DNA of 64,000 bases from Pantoea sp. Cy-639. GTDB taxonomy: Bacteria > Pseudomonadota > Gammaproteobacteria > Pseudomonadales > Pseudomonadaceae. Below, piece after piece: positions 38,590 through 46,183 of this stretch. The DNA lies in the NCBI RefSeq assembly GCF_011752525.1, contig NZ_VWXI01000002.1:372001-436000 (forward strand). The letters are read 5' to 3'. Within the stretch, counting starts at the first letter, position 1; each line of letters opens with the position of its first letter. The notes below the pieces were generated by a model. It had not been told where the DNA came from. It worked only from the letters and a program-made list of their open reading frames with translations, and made no database searches. The position numbers and the translations under genes are program-made.

Positions 38590-39687
38590 TTACTCCTTGG
38601 CCGCCAGGTTCACATCACGGTTGCTACGGTCCACTGGCCGCACCTGCTGCCCCTCGCGCAGTACATGACCGCCAGCGGCGACCACCCAGTCGCTGGCCTG
38701 CAGGCCCTCGAGCACCGGCACGCTGTCGGCGCCATAGGGGCCCAGGCGGACCATCGCGCGTTCCAGCCGGTTGTCCTTGCCCACCCGCCAGACATAGGCC
38801 TGGCCGCTCTCGGCGGTGACCGCCGAGAGCGGCACCGCCAGTGGCGAGCGTTCGGCATGGGCAATGAACACCCGGGCGCTTTGCCCCAGCTCCGCCGGGG
38901 CATTGCTGGAGGTGAAGGCGATTCGCGCGGCAAAGGTGCGCGAGCGCGGGTCAGCGGCTGGCGACAGCTCGCGAATACGCCCTTCGAAGCGTTGATTGGG
39001 GTGCGACCACAGCTCGACGCTGACCGTCTGCCCCACTGCGAAACGGGCGAACTGCTGTTCAGGCAGGCCGATGGCCACCTCGCGTTCGCCGTCAGCGGCG
39101 AGGGTGAACACCGTCTGCCCCGCCGCGACCACCTGGCCAACCTCGACCTGGCGCTTGGCGATCACTCCGGCCTGGGGGGCACGCAACACGGCGTAGTCGG
39201 CCTGGTTGCCGGCCACCTCGAACTCGGCCTTGGCCTGTTTCAGACGAGCCTGACCGGCACGGTAGAGATTTTCGGCGTTGTCGAACTGGGAATGGCTGAC
39301 CATCTGCCGGTCCAGGAGTTTCTGGTAGCGGTCGCGCTCGGCGCGAACCAGGGCCAGGTTGGCCTCGGCGGCGGCGAGCTGGGCGCGGTTGGCTTCCAGT
39401 TGCAGGCGTACGTCCTGCGGGTCGAGCTCGGCCAGTGGCTGCTCGGCCTTGACCCGCTGGCCCTCCTCCACCAGGCGCTTGCTGACCTTGCCACCGATGC
39501 GGAAGGCCAACTCCGGCTCGAAGCGCGCGCGCACTTCGCCGGGGTAGCTGTCGGCGGAGGCGCCGGCGGGCTGGGGCTGGACCACCAGCGCCGGACGCGG
39601 CGGCGCCGGTGGCGCGGCGTCCTGGCCGCAGGCGGTGAGCAGCACGATGGCCGCGGGCAAGGCAAGGGACAACGCACGACGCAACAT
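38590..39687 (-). CDS. RND efflux periplasmic adaptor lipoprotein, MexJ-like
   Basis: Membrane fusion protein of 365 aa linking the inner membrane pump to an outer membrane channel. It has a lipoprotein signal (LLTACGQ, Cys 20), a barrel-sandwich/lipoyl half (KRLVEEGQRVKAEQPLAELDP), a coiled-coil hairpin (about residues 95-165) and the beta-barrel domains. It is the first gene of the operon with the RND pump, divergent from the TetR gene; the gap contains a TetR-type palindrome. Confidence 0.9.
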   Translation of the reverse strand: MLRRALSLALPAAIVLLTACGQDAAPPAPPRPALVVQPQPAGASADSYPGEVRARFEPELAFRIGGKVSKRLVEEGQRVKAEQPLAELDPQDVRLQLEANRAQLAAAEANLALVRAERDRYQKLLDRQMVSHSQFDNAENLYRAGQARLKQAKAEFEVAGNQADYAVLRAPQAGVIAKRQVEVGQVVAAGQTVFTLAADGEREVAIGLPEQQFARFAVGQTVSVELWSHPNQRFEGRIRELSPAADPRSRTFAARIAFTSSNAPAELGQSARVFIAHAERSPLAVPLSAVTAESGQAYVWRVGKDNRLERAMVRLGPYGADSVPVLEGLQASDWVVAAGGHVLREGQQVRPVDRSNRDVNLAAKE

Positions 39688-39723
39688 GATGAGGGACCTT
39701 TAGCAGAGGGCGCATCGAATATT

Positions 39724-39739
39724 TATACTGGCCGGTATA
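39724..39739. promoter_or_regulatory. Palindrome, likely TetR-family operator
   Basis: Sixteen-base imperfect palindrome TATACTGGCCGGTATA (one mismatched pair) in the 183 bp gap between the adaptor and regulator genes. It lies 37 bp from the adaptor start, overlapping a TATAAA-type -10 on the minus strand. Placement is ideal for repression of the pump operon. Confidence 0.5.
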
Positions 39740-39870
39740 TTAAGTCAGCGGCACGGGGCGGGGAAGCGGGGCGAGGCGAGAAAAAGCAGATCAACGTTGC
39801 GACATACACTGCAGCCTGATGTGCCGTGACCCGGTAAGATGCTCATCTTTCACAGCAAATACGGATTCCA

Positions 39871-40500
39871 ATGTCCCACGACGCACCCACTGGCCCAGGC
39901 CGGCCCAAGGACCTGGCCAAGCGCGAGGCCATCCTCGAGGCCGCCAAGTCGCTGTTCCTCAGCCTTGGCTATGCCAGCACCAGCATGGATGCGGTCGCTT
40001 CGGCGGCAGGTGTTTCCAAACTCACGGTCTACAGCCATTTCACCGACAAGCAGACATTGTTCGGCGCGGCGGTCATGGCAACCTGCCAGACCCAGTTGCC
40101 TGACTTGATCTTCGAATACCCGGAGGGGGCTGCGCTGGAAGAGGTACTGCTGAGCATCGCCCGGGGGTTCCAGGCGCTGATCAGCTCCGACGAGTCGGTC
40201 AAGCTCAGTCGGCTGATCATTGCTCAAGGGAGCCAGGATCCGGGGTTCGGGCAGTACTTCTACGAAGCGGGGCCCAAGCGAGTGGTGGCGGGGATGGAGG
40301 CGCTGCTGCGTACGGTCGATCAACGGGGGGCGCTGAAGATCGACAACCCGCTGCGGGCGGCGGAGCATTTCTTCTGCCTGGTCAAGGGGGCGCCGGATTA
40401 TCGATTGCTGATCGGGTGCGCGCCGGCGTTGACGGGGGATGAGGCGGAAGTGCATGTGCGGGAGGCGGTGGGAGTGTTTGTTCGGGCTTATCGGGTTTAG
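39871..40500 (+). CDS. TetR-family repressor, MexL-like
   Basis: Transcription regulator of 209 aa with an N-terminal helix-turn-helix (AKSLFLSLGYASTSMD, then GVSKLTVYSHFTDKQTLF). The C-terminal part (LISSDESVKLSRLIIAQG, AAEHFFCLVKGAPDYRLLIG) resembles MexL, the repressor of mexJK. It is divergent from the pump it probably represses. Codon use changes sharply inside the gene: the first five glycine codons are GGC or GGT and the remaining twelve are GGG (11) or GGA (1). The protein sequence stays normal. Confidence 0.9.
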   Translation: MSHDAPTGPGRPKDLAKREAILEAAKSLFLSLGYASTSMDAVASAAGVSKLTVYSHFTDKQTLFGAAVMATCQTQLPDLIFEYPEGAALEEVLLSIARGFQALISSDESVKLSRLIIAQGSQDPGFGQYFYEAGPKRVVAGMEALLRTVDQRGALKIDNPLRAAEHFFCLVKGAPDYRLLIGCAPALTGDEAEVHVREAVGVFVRAYRV

Positions 40501-40536
40501 GGGATTCGGGATTAAAGGTGATGGTTTTGCTAGATG

Positions 40537-40592
40537 TATGCGCATTCGTTTTCTTTATCGACGCATAGTCACCTTTCCGCCCTTACGGCGGG
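40537..40592 (+). repeat. Left arm of a 56 bp inverted repeat
   Basis: Matches the reverse complement of 41331-41386 at 48 of 56 positions by direct alignment without gaps. Shared blocks include CTTTATCGA and CGCCCTTACGG. Similarity continues inward more weakly (CGCTCC, then CATCCGGCCC), so this is the outer end of a longer repeat copy of roughly 250-290 bp. Confidence 0.85.
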
Positions 40593-40620
40593 TCCCTTTT
40601 TGAAGGATCAAAAAGGAACC
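40591..40620. repeat. Hairpin inside left repeat copy
   Basis: GGTCCCTTTTTG pairs with CAAAAAGGAACC (11 of 12 pairs) around a 6-base loop. It can act as a terminator for the TetR gene in either direction. Similar structures recur in large Pseudomonas intergenic repeats, as I recall them. Confidence 0.55.
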
Positions 40621-40734
40621 AAAAAATCCTCGCTCCATCATCCGGCCCCTACGCTTCGCTTCGGGGTCCCCTCGCTACGGTGCCTTCCGGGCCAGCGCGG
40701 CCTACGACTTGCTGCGCAAGTCTACATCTCGCGC

Positions 40735-40751
40735 CCTCGGCTACGCCGAGG
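40735..40751. repeat. Small stem-loop in left repeat copy
   Basis: CCTCGGC / GCCGAGG, 7 bp perfect stem with a 3-base loop, within the GC-rich body of the repeat. Confidence 0.5.
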
Positions 40752-40800
40752 GGTGCTGCGCACCTGGCCCTACAGACACCTTCGCTCGGCCTCCTGAAGT

Positions 40801-40828
40801 CGCAATAGGTGTCGCCTGGACTATTGCG
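40801..40828. repeat. Stem-loop at inner end of left repeat copy
   Basis: CGCAATAG / CTATTGCG, 8 bp perfect arms around a 12-base loop, 15 bp before the hexanucleotide array. Confidence 0.5.
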
Positions 40829-40843
40829 CGCTTAAAAGCCAAA

Positions 40844-40879
40844 GCAAGAGCAAGAGCAAGAGCAAGAGCAAGAGCAAGA
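40844..40879. repeat. Hexanucleotide tandem array, 6 x GCAAGA
   Basis: Six perfect head-to-tail copies of GCAAGA. Multiple of three, so in any frame it reads as a dipeptide repeat (Lys/Ala/Arg-rich), but no gene is evident. Such arrays vary in copy number by slippage. Confidence 0.95.
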
Positions 40880-41071
40880 AGCTTGAAATTTTAAATATCT
40901 GCCCAAGAATTATTTGGCAGCACACCCTGATTTATCTGCTGATATCTCTAGCGAATATATGCTTGCTTGGCCTGCAACCCATTAGTTTGGACTGTGTGCG
41001 GCCTGCCTTGTTGTAAAAGTATGGCTTTCGCCCCCCATCGCAGGCTCCACCAGCGCCTACAGCCGACGACC

Positions 41072-41155
41072 AAAAGACAAAAGACAAAAGACAAGAAACA
41101 GGAAACAGGAAACAGGAAACAGGAAACAGGAAACAGGAAACAGGAAACAGGAAAC
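41072..41155. repeat. Heptanucleotide tandem array, 12 units
   Basis: Three copies of AAAAGAC, one AAGAAAC, then eight perfect copies of AGGAAAC, all in the same 7-base register (84 bp). The variants differ at two or three positions, so the array shows a gradient from one unit type to another. Polypurine except for the C. Confidence 0.95.
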
Positions 41156-41183
41156 AGAAGCCTAGGCGACTAGTGGGGAAAAT

Positions 41184-41207
41184 GTGGGAGCTGGCGAAGC
41201 CAGCGAT
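41184..41207. repeat. REP element beside heptamer array
   Basis: GTGGGAGCTGGCGAAGCCAG followed by CGAT, a REP unit with a GCTGGC/GCCAGC stem, 28 bp after the heptamer array. Confidence 0.7.
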
Positions 41208-41330
41208 TGGGCCGGCAAGATCACACGAGACCCTGCTAGGGCGCACAGGGCCGGATGAACGGAGCGTATGTGGGTGAGTCATCCCCGCAGCGTTTTTTGA
41301 CCACTTTCTGTCGCGTTTGACAAGAAGTGC

Positions 41331-41386
41331 CCCACCGTAAGGGCGCAAAGGTAACTAAGCATCGATAAAGCAAATGAACGCGCATA
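41331..41386 (-). repeat. Right arm of the 56 bp inverted repeat
   Basis: Reverse complement partner of 40537-40592 (48 of 56 identical). Inward it continues with a diverged copy of the same repeat to about 41220. It starts 58 bp past the recJ stop. Confidence 0.85.
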
Positions 41387-41443
41387 TAACGTTCAAAACA
41401 AACCAGCCCCTGCCAAGCCAACACCCAACCAGAACCAAAAGAA

Positions 41444-43153
41444 TCAGCGCGGTTCCATATGCGCAATCATCAACTGCACACTCTCATTCCCCCGAAACTC
41501 ATTCACATCCAGCTTATAAGCCAACTCCACCCACCGCACAGTAGGATTCGGCCAAACCTCCCGATCAACCCCAAACGCAATCCCATCCAACCGCACCGAA
41601 CCACACTCGCTCTTGAGCACCACCTTCAGATGCCGCTCCCCCACGACCCGCTGCTCGACCAGCTGGAACACCCCATGGAACAACGGCTCCGGAAAGTGCT
41701 GCCCCCAAGGCCCGGCATTACGCAACGCCCGCGCCAGATCCAAGTGAAACTCCTCGACCGCCAGCGAGCCATCGGACAGCAACCGCCCAGTCAAGTCCTC
41801 CTCCCGAAGCTGACGCCGCACCTCCTCGTCGAACGCCTCGGCGAATGCCGGAAAATGCTCGGCCGGCAACGACAACCCAGCCGCCATCGCATGCCCGCCG
41901 AACTTGCTGATCAACGCCGGATGCCGTGCCGCCACCGCATCCAGCGCATCACGGATATGGAAACCCGCCACCGAGCGCGCCGACCCCTTGAGCATCCCCT
42001 CCCCCGCGTCGGCAAACGCAATCGTCGGTCGGTGGTAACGCTCCTTCAGACGAGAAGCCAGGATCCCAATCACCCCCTGGTGCCAATCTGCATCGAACAG
42101 GCACAAACCATAGGGCATGGACTCGACAGGCAAGTCCTTGAGCTGGGCCAGCGCCTCGCGCTGCATACCCTGCTCGATGGACTTGCGGTCCTGGTTCAGG
42201 CCATCGAGCTGCTGGGCCATGTCCAGCGCCAATGCCGCGTCATCGCACAACAGGCACTCGATACCCAGGCTCATGTCATCCAGGCGCCCGGCAGCATTGA
42301 GTCGCGGCCCCAGGATGAAGCCCAGATCGGTGGAGGTGATACGGCGGTGATCCCGCCGGGCGACCTCCAGGATCGCCTTCAAACCCGGCCGGGCACGACC
42401 GGCACGAATGCGCTCCAGGCCCTGGTGCACCAGGATCCGGTTGTTGGCATCCAGCGGCACCACATCGGCCACACTGCCCAGCGCCACCAGGTCGAGCAGT
42501 TCGCCGATGTTCGGCTGCGCCTGGGTCTCATAGCGCCCCAGGCCCCGCAAGCGGGCGCGCAATGCCATCAGCACGTAGAAAATCACCCCCACACCCGCCA
42601 ACGACTTGCTCGGGAACGCACAACCCGGCTGGTTCGGGTTGACGATGGCATCGGCATCAGGCAACTGCTCACCGGGCAGGTGATGGTCGGTAACCAGCAC
42701 CTTGAGCCCAGCAGCCTTCGCTGCGGCGACACCGTCAATGCTGGAAATGCCGTTGTCCACGGTGATCAGTAACTGCGGCTGGCGTTGCAAGGCCACCTCG
42801 ACGATCTCCGGGGTCAGGCCATAGCCATACTCGAAACGGTTGGGCACCAGGTAGTCGACATGCGCCGCGCCCAACAACCGCAGGCCAAGGACACCAACCG
42901 TGCTGGCCGTGGCGCCGTCGGCGTCGAAATCACCAACGATGAGGATACGCTGGCGCTGATCGAGGGCCTCGACCAGCAGATCCACCGCCGCCTCGATACC
43001 CTTGAGCTGCTGGTACGGCAGCAAGCGTGCCAGGCTCTTGTCCAGCTCGGCCTCGGACTGCACGCCACGGGCGGCGTACAAGCGGGTCAGCAGGGGCGGC
43101 AGGTTGCCCAGCATGGGCAGGATCGACGGCAGGGGACGGGGTTCGATTCGCAT
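41444..43153 (-). CDS. recJ: Single-stranded-DNA exonuclease RecJ
   Basis: 5'-3' single-strand exonuclease of recombination and mismatch repair. The 569 aa DHH-family protein has motif I in VGDFDADGATA, the DHH motif in TDHHLPGE, and the DHHA1 part GGHAMAAGLSL. I start at MRIEPRPLPS. The last 53 codons are compositionally odd: 51 end in G or T, one in C and one in A, whereas the start of the gene uses many C-ending codons. The usual downstream prfB is absent from this window. Confidence 0.96.
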   Translation of the reverse strand: MRIEPRPLPSILPMLGNLPPLLTRLYAARGVQSEAELDKSLARLLPYQQLKGIEAAVDLLVEALDQRQRILIVGDFDADGATASTVGVLGLRLLGAAHVDYLVPNRFEYGYGLTPEIVEVALQRQPQLLITVDNGISSIDGVAAAKAAGLKVLVTDHHLPGEQLPDADAIVNPNQPGCAFPSKSLAGVGVIFYVLMALRARLRGLGRYETQAQPNIGELLDLVALGSVADVVPLDANNRILVHQGLERIRAGRARPGLKAILEVARRDHRRITSTDLGFILGPRLNAAGRLDDMSLGIECLLCDDAALALDMAQQLDGLNQDRKSIEQGMQREALAQLKDLPVESMPYGLCLFDADWHQGVIGILASRLKERYHRPTIAFADAGEGMLKGSARSVAGFHIRDALDAVAARHPALISKFGGHAMAAGLSLPAEHFPAFAEAFDEEVRRQLREEDLTGRLLSDGSLAVEEFHLDLARALRNAGPWGQHFPEPLFHGVFQLVEQRVVGERHLKVVLKSECGSVRLDGIAFGVDREVWPNPTVRWVELAYKLDVNEFRGNESVQLMIAHMEPR

Positions 43154-43181
43154 GAGATCTTCGGTATCGGGTGTGAACAGG

Positions 43182-43724
43182 TCAGCCGCGCTCGCCGAGC
43201 AGCCACTCCAGCTGCACTTCGTGCTGGCCACGATCGTCGGTGACGAACAGCGTACCTTCGCTGATCATCACATCCCACTTGATCGTCCGTGGCATGTCGG
43301 TGGCCAGGGTTTCCAGCACTTCCTGGGGAACTGCGGCGATATTCAGGTTTTTCAGGCCCTTGACCGCGTCGACCACCTTGTTCTGCCAGACCCGCAAACT
43401 ACCGTAGGCCAGCAGGCTGGTACGCTCGGTACGGCGCGAACACCAGGTCAGGCGCTCGGCGTCAGGCTGGCCGACCTCGATCCAGTGCAGGATGCGGTCG
43501 TCCAGGCTCTTTTCCCACAACGCGGCTTCATCGACATCAGACAGGCCACGGCCAAACGACAACTGCTCGTTGTACCACAGGGCATAGGCCAGCAAGCGCA
43601 CGGCCATGCGCTCCTCGGTTTCCGAAGGATGGCGGGCGATAGTCTGGCGGACGCTCTCGTAGACGCCACGGTCGAGGTCGGTCAGATTCAGTTCGAACTT
43701 GTAGGTGGTGGACGGCTGGGCCAT
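43182..43724 (-). CDS. YaeQ family protein
   Basis: Protein of 180 aa matching the YaeQ family, which has a PD-(D/E)XK nuclease-like fold of unclear role; a link to RfaH suppression in E. coli was proposed and later questioned. Typical segments are TYKFELNLTDLDRGVYES, HPSETEERMAVRLLAYAL and EVGQPDAERL. It lies 28 bp upstream of recJ, probably one transcript, and is divergent from the CoA-transferase gene across 205 bp. The frame is open 11 codons upstream. Confidence 0.92.
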   Translation of the reverse strand: MAQPSTTYKFELNLTDLDRGVYESVRQTIARHPSETEERMAVRLLAYALWYNEQLSFGRGLSDVDEAALWEKSLDDRILHWIEVGQPDAERLTWCSRRTERTSLLAYGSLRVWQNKVVDAVKGLKNLNIAAVPQEVLETLATDMPRTIKWDVMISEGTLFVTDDRGQHEVQLEWLLGERG

Positions 43725-43929
43725 GGGCACGGGCTTCGTTGAAAAATAAAGTCGCACAGTCTAACTGATCCGACGCCATCGCGGACCTGCCCCGCCGATT
43801 CCATCGCCCAAACGCCATGGGGATCCACCCCAGGAGCAGACTTGCCTCGCGCGGCTCGAACAGCTCTATACCTGCCACCGCCCAGCTGTGATACAACCAC
43901 CGCTCGACGCCCTTCGCCACGGATGCCCC

Positions 43930-45129
43930 ATGCCCACGCCCAGCAAACCTCTCGCCGGCCTGAAAGTCATCGAACTCGGCACCCTGATCGCCGGCCCGTT
44001 CGCCTCGCGCATCTGCGCCGAGTTCGGCGCCGAGGTGATCAAGGTCGAATCCCCCGATGGCGGCGATCCGTTGCGCAAGTGGCGCAAGCTGTACGAAGGC
44101 ACCTCGCTGTGGTGGTTCGTCCAGGCCCGCAACAAACAGTCCCTGACCCTCAACCTCAAACACCCCGAAGGCCGTGACGTGCTCAAGCGCCTGCTCGCCG
44201 ACGCCGACATCCTGATCGAGAACTTCCGGCCCGGCGTGCTGGAGAAGCTTGGCCTGGGCTGGGACGTGCTGCACGCGCTCAACCCGCGCCTGGTGATGGT
44301 GCGCCTGTCAGGCTTCGGCCAGACAGGCCCGATGAAAGACCAGCCAGGCTTCGGCGCGGTTGGTGAGTCCATGGGCGGGCTACGCTACATCACCGGCTTC
44401 GAGGACCGCCCCCCCGTGCGCACGGGAATCTCCATCGGCGACTCCATCGCCGCCCTGTGGGGTGTGATCGGCGCGCTGATGGCCCTGCGTCATCGCGAGG
44501 TGAACGGCGGACAGGGCCAGGTGGTCGACGTGGCACTGTACGAGGCGATCTTCGCCATGATGGAAAGCATGGTCCCGGAGTTCGACGTGTTCGGTTTCAT
44601 CCGCGAACGCACCGGCAACATCATGCCTGGCATCACCCCCTCCTCCATCCATACCAGCGCCGATGGCCGCCACGTACAGATCGGCGCCAATGGCGATGCG
44701 ATCTTCAAGCGGTTCATGCAGGCCATTGGCCGCGACGACCTGGCCAATGACCCCACGCTGGCCAGCAACGATGGCCGCGACAGCCGTCGCGACGAACTGT
44801 ATGGCGTGATCGACCGCTGGGTGAACAGCCTGCCACTTGACGAAGTGATGCAGGCCCTCACCGCCGCCGAGGTTCCCGCCAGCCGCATCTATAGCGCCGA
44901 AGATATGTTCAGCGACCCGCAGTTCCTCGCCCGCGAGATGTTTCTCCAGGCCCGCCTGCCGGACGGCAAGCCGTTCAAGATGCCCGGCATCGTGCCCAAG
45001 CTCTCGGACACACCCGGCTCCAGCGAATGGGTCGGCCCAGCGCTCGGCGAACATACCGTGTCAGTGCTGGCCAAGCTGGGCTACGACAGCAAGGCGATCA
45101 GCCGCCTGCGCGCCGACGGCACGGTCTGA
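43930..45129 (+). CDS. Class III CoA-transferase (CaiB/BaiF family)
   Basis: Moves CoA between carboxylic acids. The 399 aa protein begins PLAGLKVIELGTLIAGPFAS, with FGAEVIKVE and GDPLRKW, typical of formyl-CoA/succinyl-CoA:acid transferases. The catalytic Asp should be that of GQVVDVALYEA, near residue 200. Substrate cannot be told. The next gene starts 9 bp after the stop, a periplasmic binding protein, which suggests a shared transcript. Confidence 0.92.
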   Translation: MPTPSKPLAGLKVIELGTLIAGPFASRICAEFGAEVIKVESPDGGDPLRKWRKLYEGTSLWWFVQARNKQSLTLNLKHPEGRDVLKRLLADADILIENFRPGVLEKLGLGWDVLHALNPRLVMVRLSGFGQTGPMKDQPGFGAVGESMGGLRYITGFEDRPPVRTGISIGDSIAALWGVIGALMALRHREVNGGQGQVVDVALYEAIFAMMESMVPEFDVFGFIRERTGNIMPGITPSSIHTSADGRHVQIGANGDAIFKRFMQAIGRDDLANDPTLASNDGRDSRRDELYGVIDRWVNSLPLDEVMQALTAAEVPASRIYSAEDMFSDPQFLAREMFLQARLPDGKPFKMPGIVPKLSDTPGSSEWVGPALGEHTVSVLAKLGYDSKAISRLRADGTV

Positions 45130-45138
45130 CCACGGACC

Positions 45139-46017
45139 ATGCGTATCGTCCACCTGCCTCTGTTGCTGTGCCTGCTCACGACCTTCTGCCTGGCACAGTC
45201 GGCGGTGGCGCGCGAGCGGCTGCTATGGCTGGTTCGCGATCTGCCGCCGTTCACCATCCTCGAAGGTCCGGCCAAGGGCCAGGGCGTGATCGACCAGTTG
45301 CTGCCGCAACTGATCGAGCAGATGCCCGAATACGAGCACAGCATCGTCCGGGTCAACCGCGCGCGGGGTATCCAGATGCTCCAGGACTCAAGCTTCACCT
45401 GCGACCCCACCCTGCTCTGGACCCCGGAGCGGGAAAAGTACGTGCGCTTCTCCACCCCCTCGCTGGCGGTGATGAGCAGCGGCCTGGTAGTACGCCGCCA
45501 GGACCAGGCCCTGCTGGCGCCCTTCCTCGACGACCAGCACGTCGACCTGCAGCGCCTGCTGGCACAGACCCGACTCAAGCTCGGCATCGTCGCCGAGCGC
45601 AGCTACAGCGCACAGGTCGACCAGGTGCTGCGCCAACTGCCCGATAGTGCCTTCAGCCGCCACTACGGCAACGATGCCACTGCCAACCTGCTGCAGATGC
45701 AGCAGCTAGGGCGCCTGCAACTGGTGCTCGGCTACTGGCCCGAGGTGCGTTACCTGATCCAGCAGCAAGGTGGCTCCCTCGAGGACTACCGGTTCTATCC
45801 GATCAGCGGCGTGAACCGCTACCAATACCTGCACGTGGGTTGTTCCAACACACCACTCGGACGCGAGGCGATCGCCCACATCGACCAGTTGTTGCCCGAG
45901 CTGCGCCGCGGCCCTCTGCCAGAGCTCTACGCGCACTGGCTCGACCCTGAACTGCGGGGTGACTACCTGGAACAGGTCCGGCACGCCTTCGAACATGGCC
46001 TGACCGGCCTGCGCTAG
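45139..46017 (+). CDS. Periplasmic solute-binding-like protein (TIGR02285 type)
   Basis: Exported protein of 292 aa with a signal peptide ending AVA. The mature part has the SBP_bac_3-like fold order: LLWLVRDLPPFTILEGPAKG, then YVRFSTPSLAVMSSGLVV. It resembles the TIGR02285 family of unknown ligand. No permease or ATPase gene is nearby, so it is not an ordinary ABC system; it may feed a distant transporter or act as a sensor input. Likely co-transcribed with the CoA-transferase. Confidence 0.82.
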   Translation: MRIVHLPLLLCLLTTFCLAQSAVARERLLWLVRDLPPFTILEGPAKGQGVIDQLLPQLIEQMPEYEHSIVRVNRARGIQMLQDSSFTCDPTLLWTPEREKYVRFSTPSLAVMSSGLVVRRQDQALLAPFLDDQHVDLQRLLAQTRLKLGIVAERSYSAQVDQVLRQLPDSAFSRHYGNDATANLLQMQQLGRLQLVLGYWPEVRYLIQQQGGSLEDYRFYPISGVNRYQYLHVGCSNTPLGREAIAHIDQLLPELRRGPLPELYAHWLDPELRGDYLEQVRHAFEHGLTGLR

Positions 46018-46062
46018 GCCACGGTCGCGGGAACCGTCTGCGCCCGTTCAGGCCAAAAGAAA

Positions 46063-46077
46063 CCCCGACCATCGGGG
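46063..46077 (-). terminator. Terminator for the DUF3509-like gene
   Basis: CCCCGA / TCGGGG stem with a 3-base loop. On the minus strand it is followed by TTTCTTTT, a fair U-tract. It also lies 46 bp after the plus-strand binding protein gene. Confidence 0.6.
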
Positions 46078-46183
46078 AGCAATGATCGAGGTCAAGCGAA
46101 AGCCTTTGTGGCCTATCAGTGACAGGCGAATGGGCACCTGAACATGGCCCCATACGCTGTCCCTGAAGATTCCGGGGGCCCTC

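Larger units (their letters stand above)
40501..41443. other. 943 bp non-genic region with composite repeat
   Basis: No believable gene. Open frames here are low-complexity translations of the repeats or lack ribosome sites. The stretch holds, in order: an inverted-repeat arm (40537-40592), a hairpin (40591-40620), several GC-rich stem-loops, a hexanucleotide array, an AT-rich patch, a heptanucleotide array, a REP unit, and the second inverted arm (41331-41386). The 3' ends of the TetR gene and recJ converge on it. Confidence 0.85.

Noticed and set aside
36826..39819. A 997-codon open frame antisense to the RND pump and adaptor.
   Set aside because: Shadow of two clear genes; composition His/Gln/Asp-rich with no domain.
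40709..40894. A 61-codon plus-strand frame ending in Ala-Arg repeats.
   Set aside because: It reads through a known-type intergenic repeat and the GCAAGA array; the frame has no start signal.
40844..41155. Tandem arrays considered as a CRISPR.
   Set aside because: Units are 6 and 7 bases with no spacers and no cas genes nearby.
40932..41348. A 138-codon minus-strand frame with a seven-residue repeat (CFLFPVS).
   Set aside because: The repeat is only the translation of the 7 bp DNA array. There is no ribosome site, and the flanks show no coding pattern.
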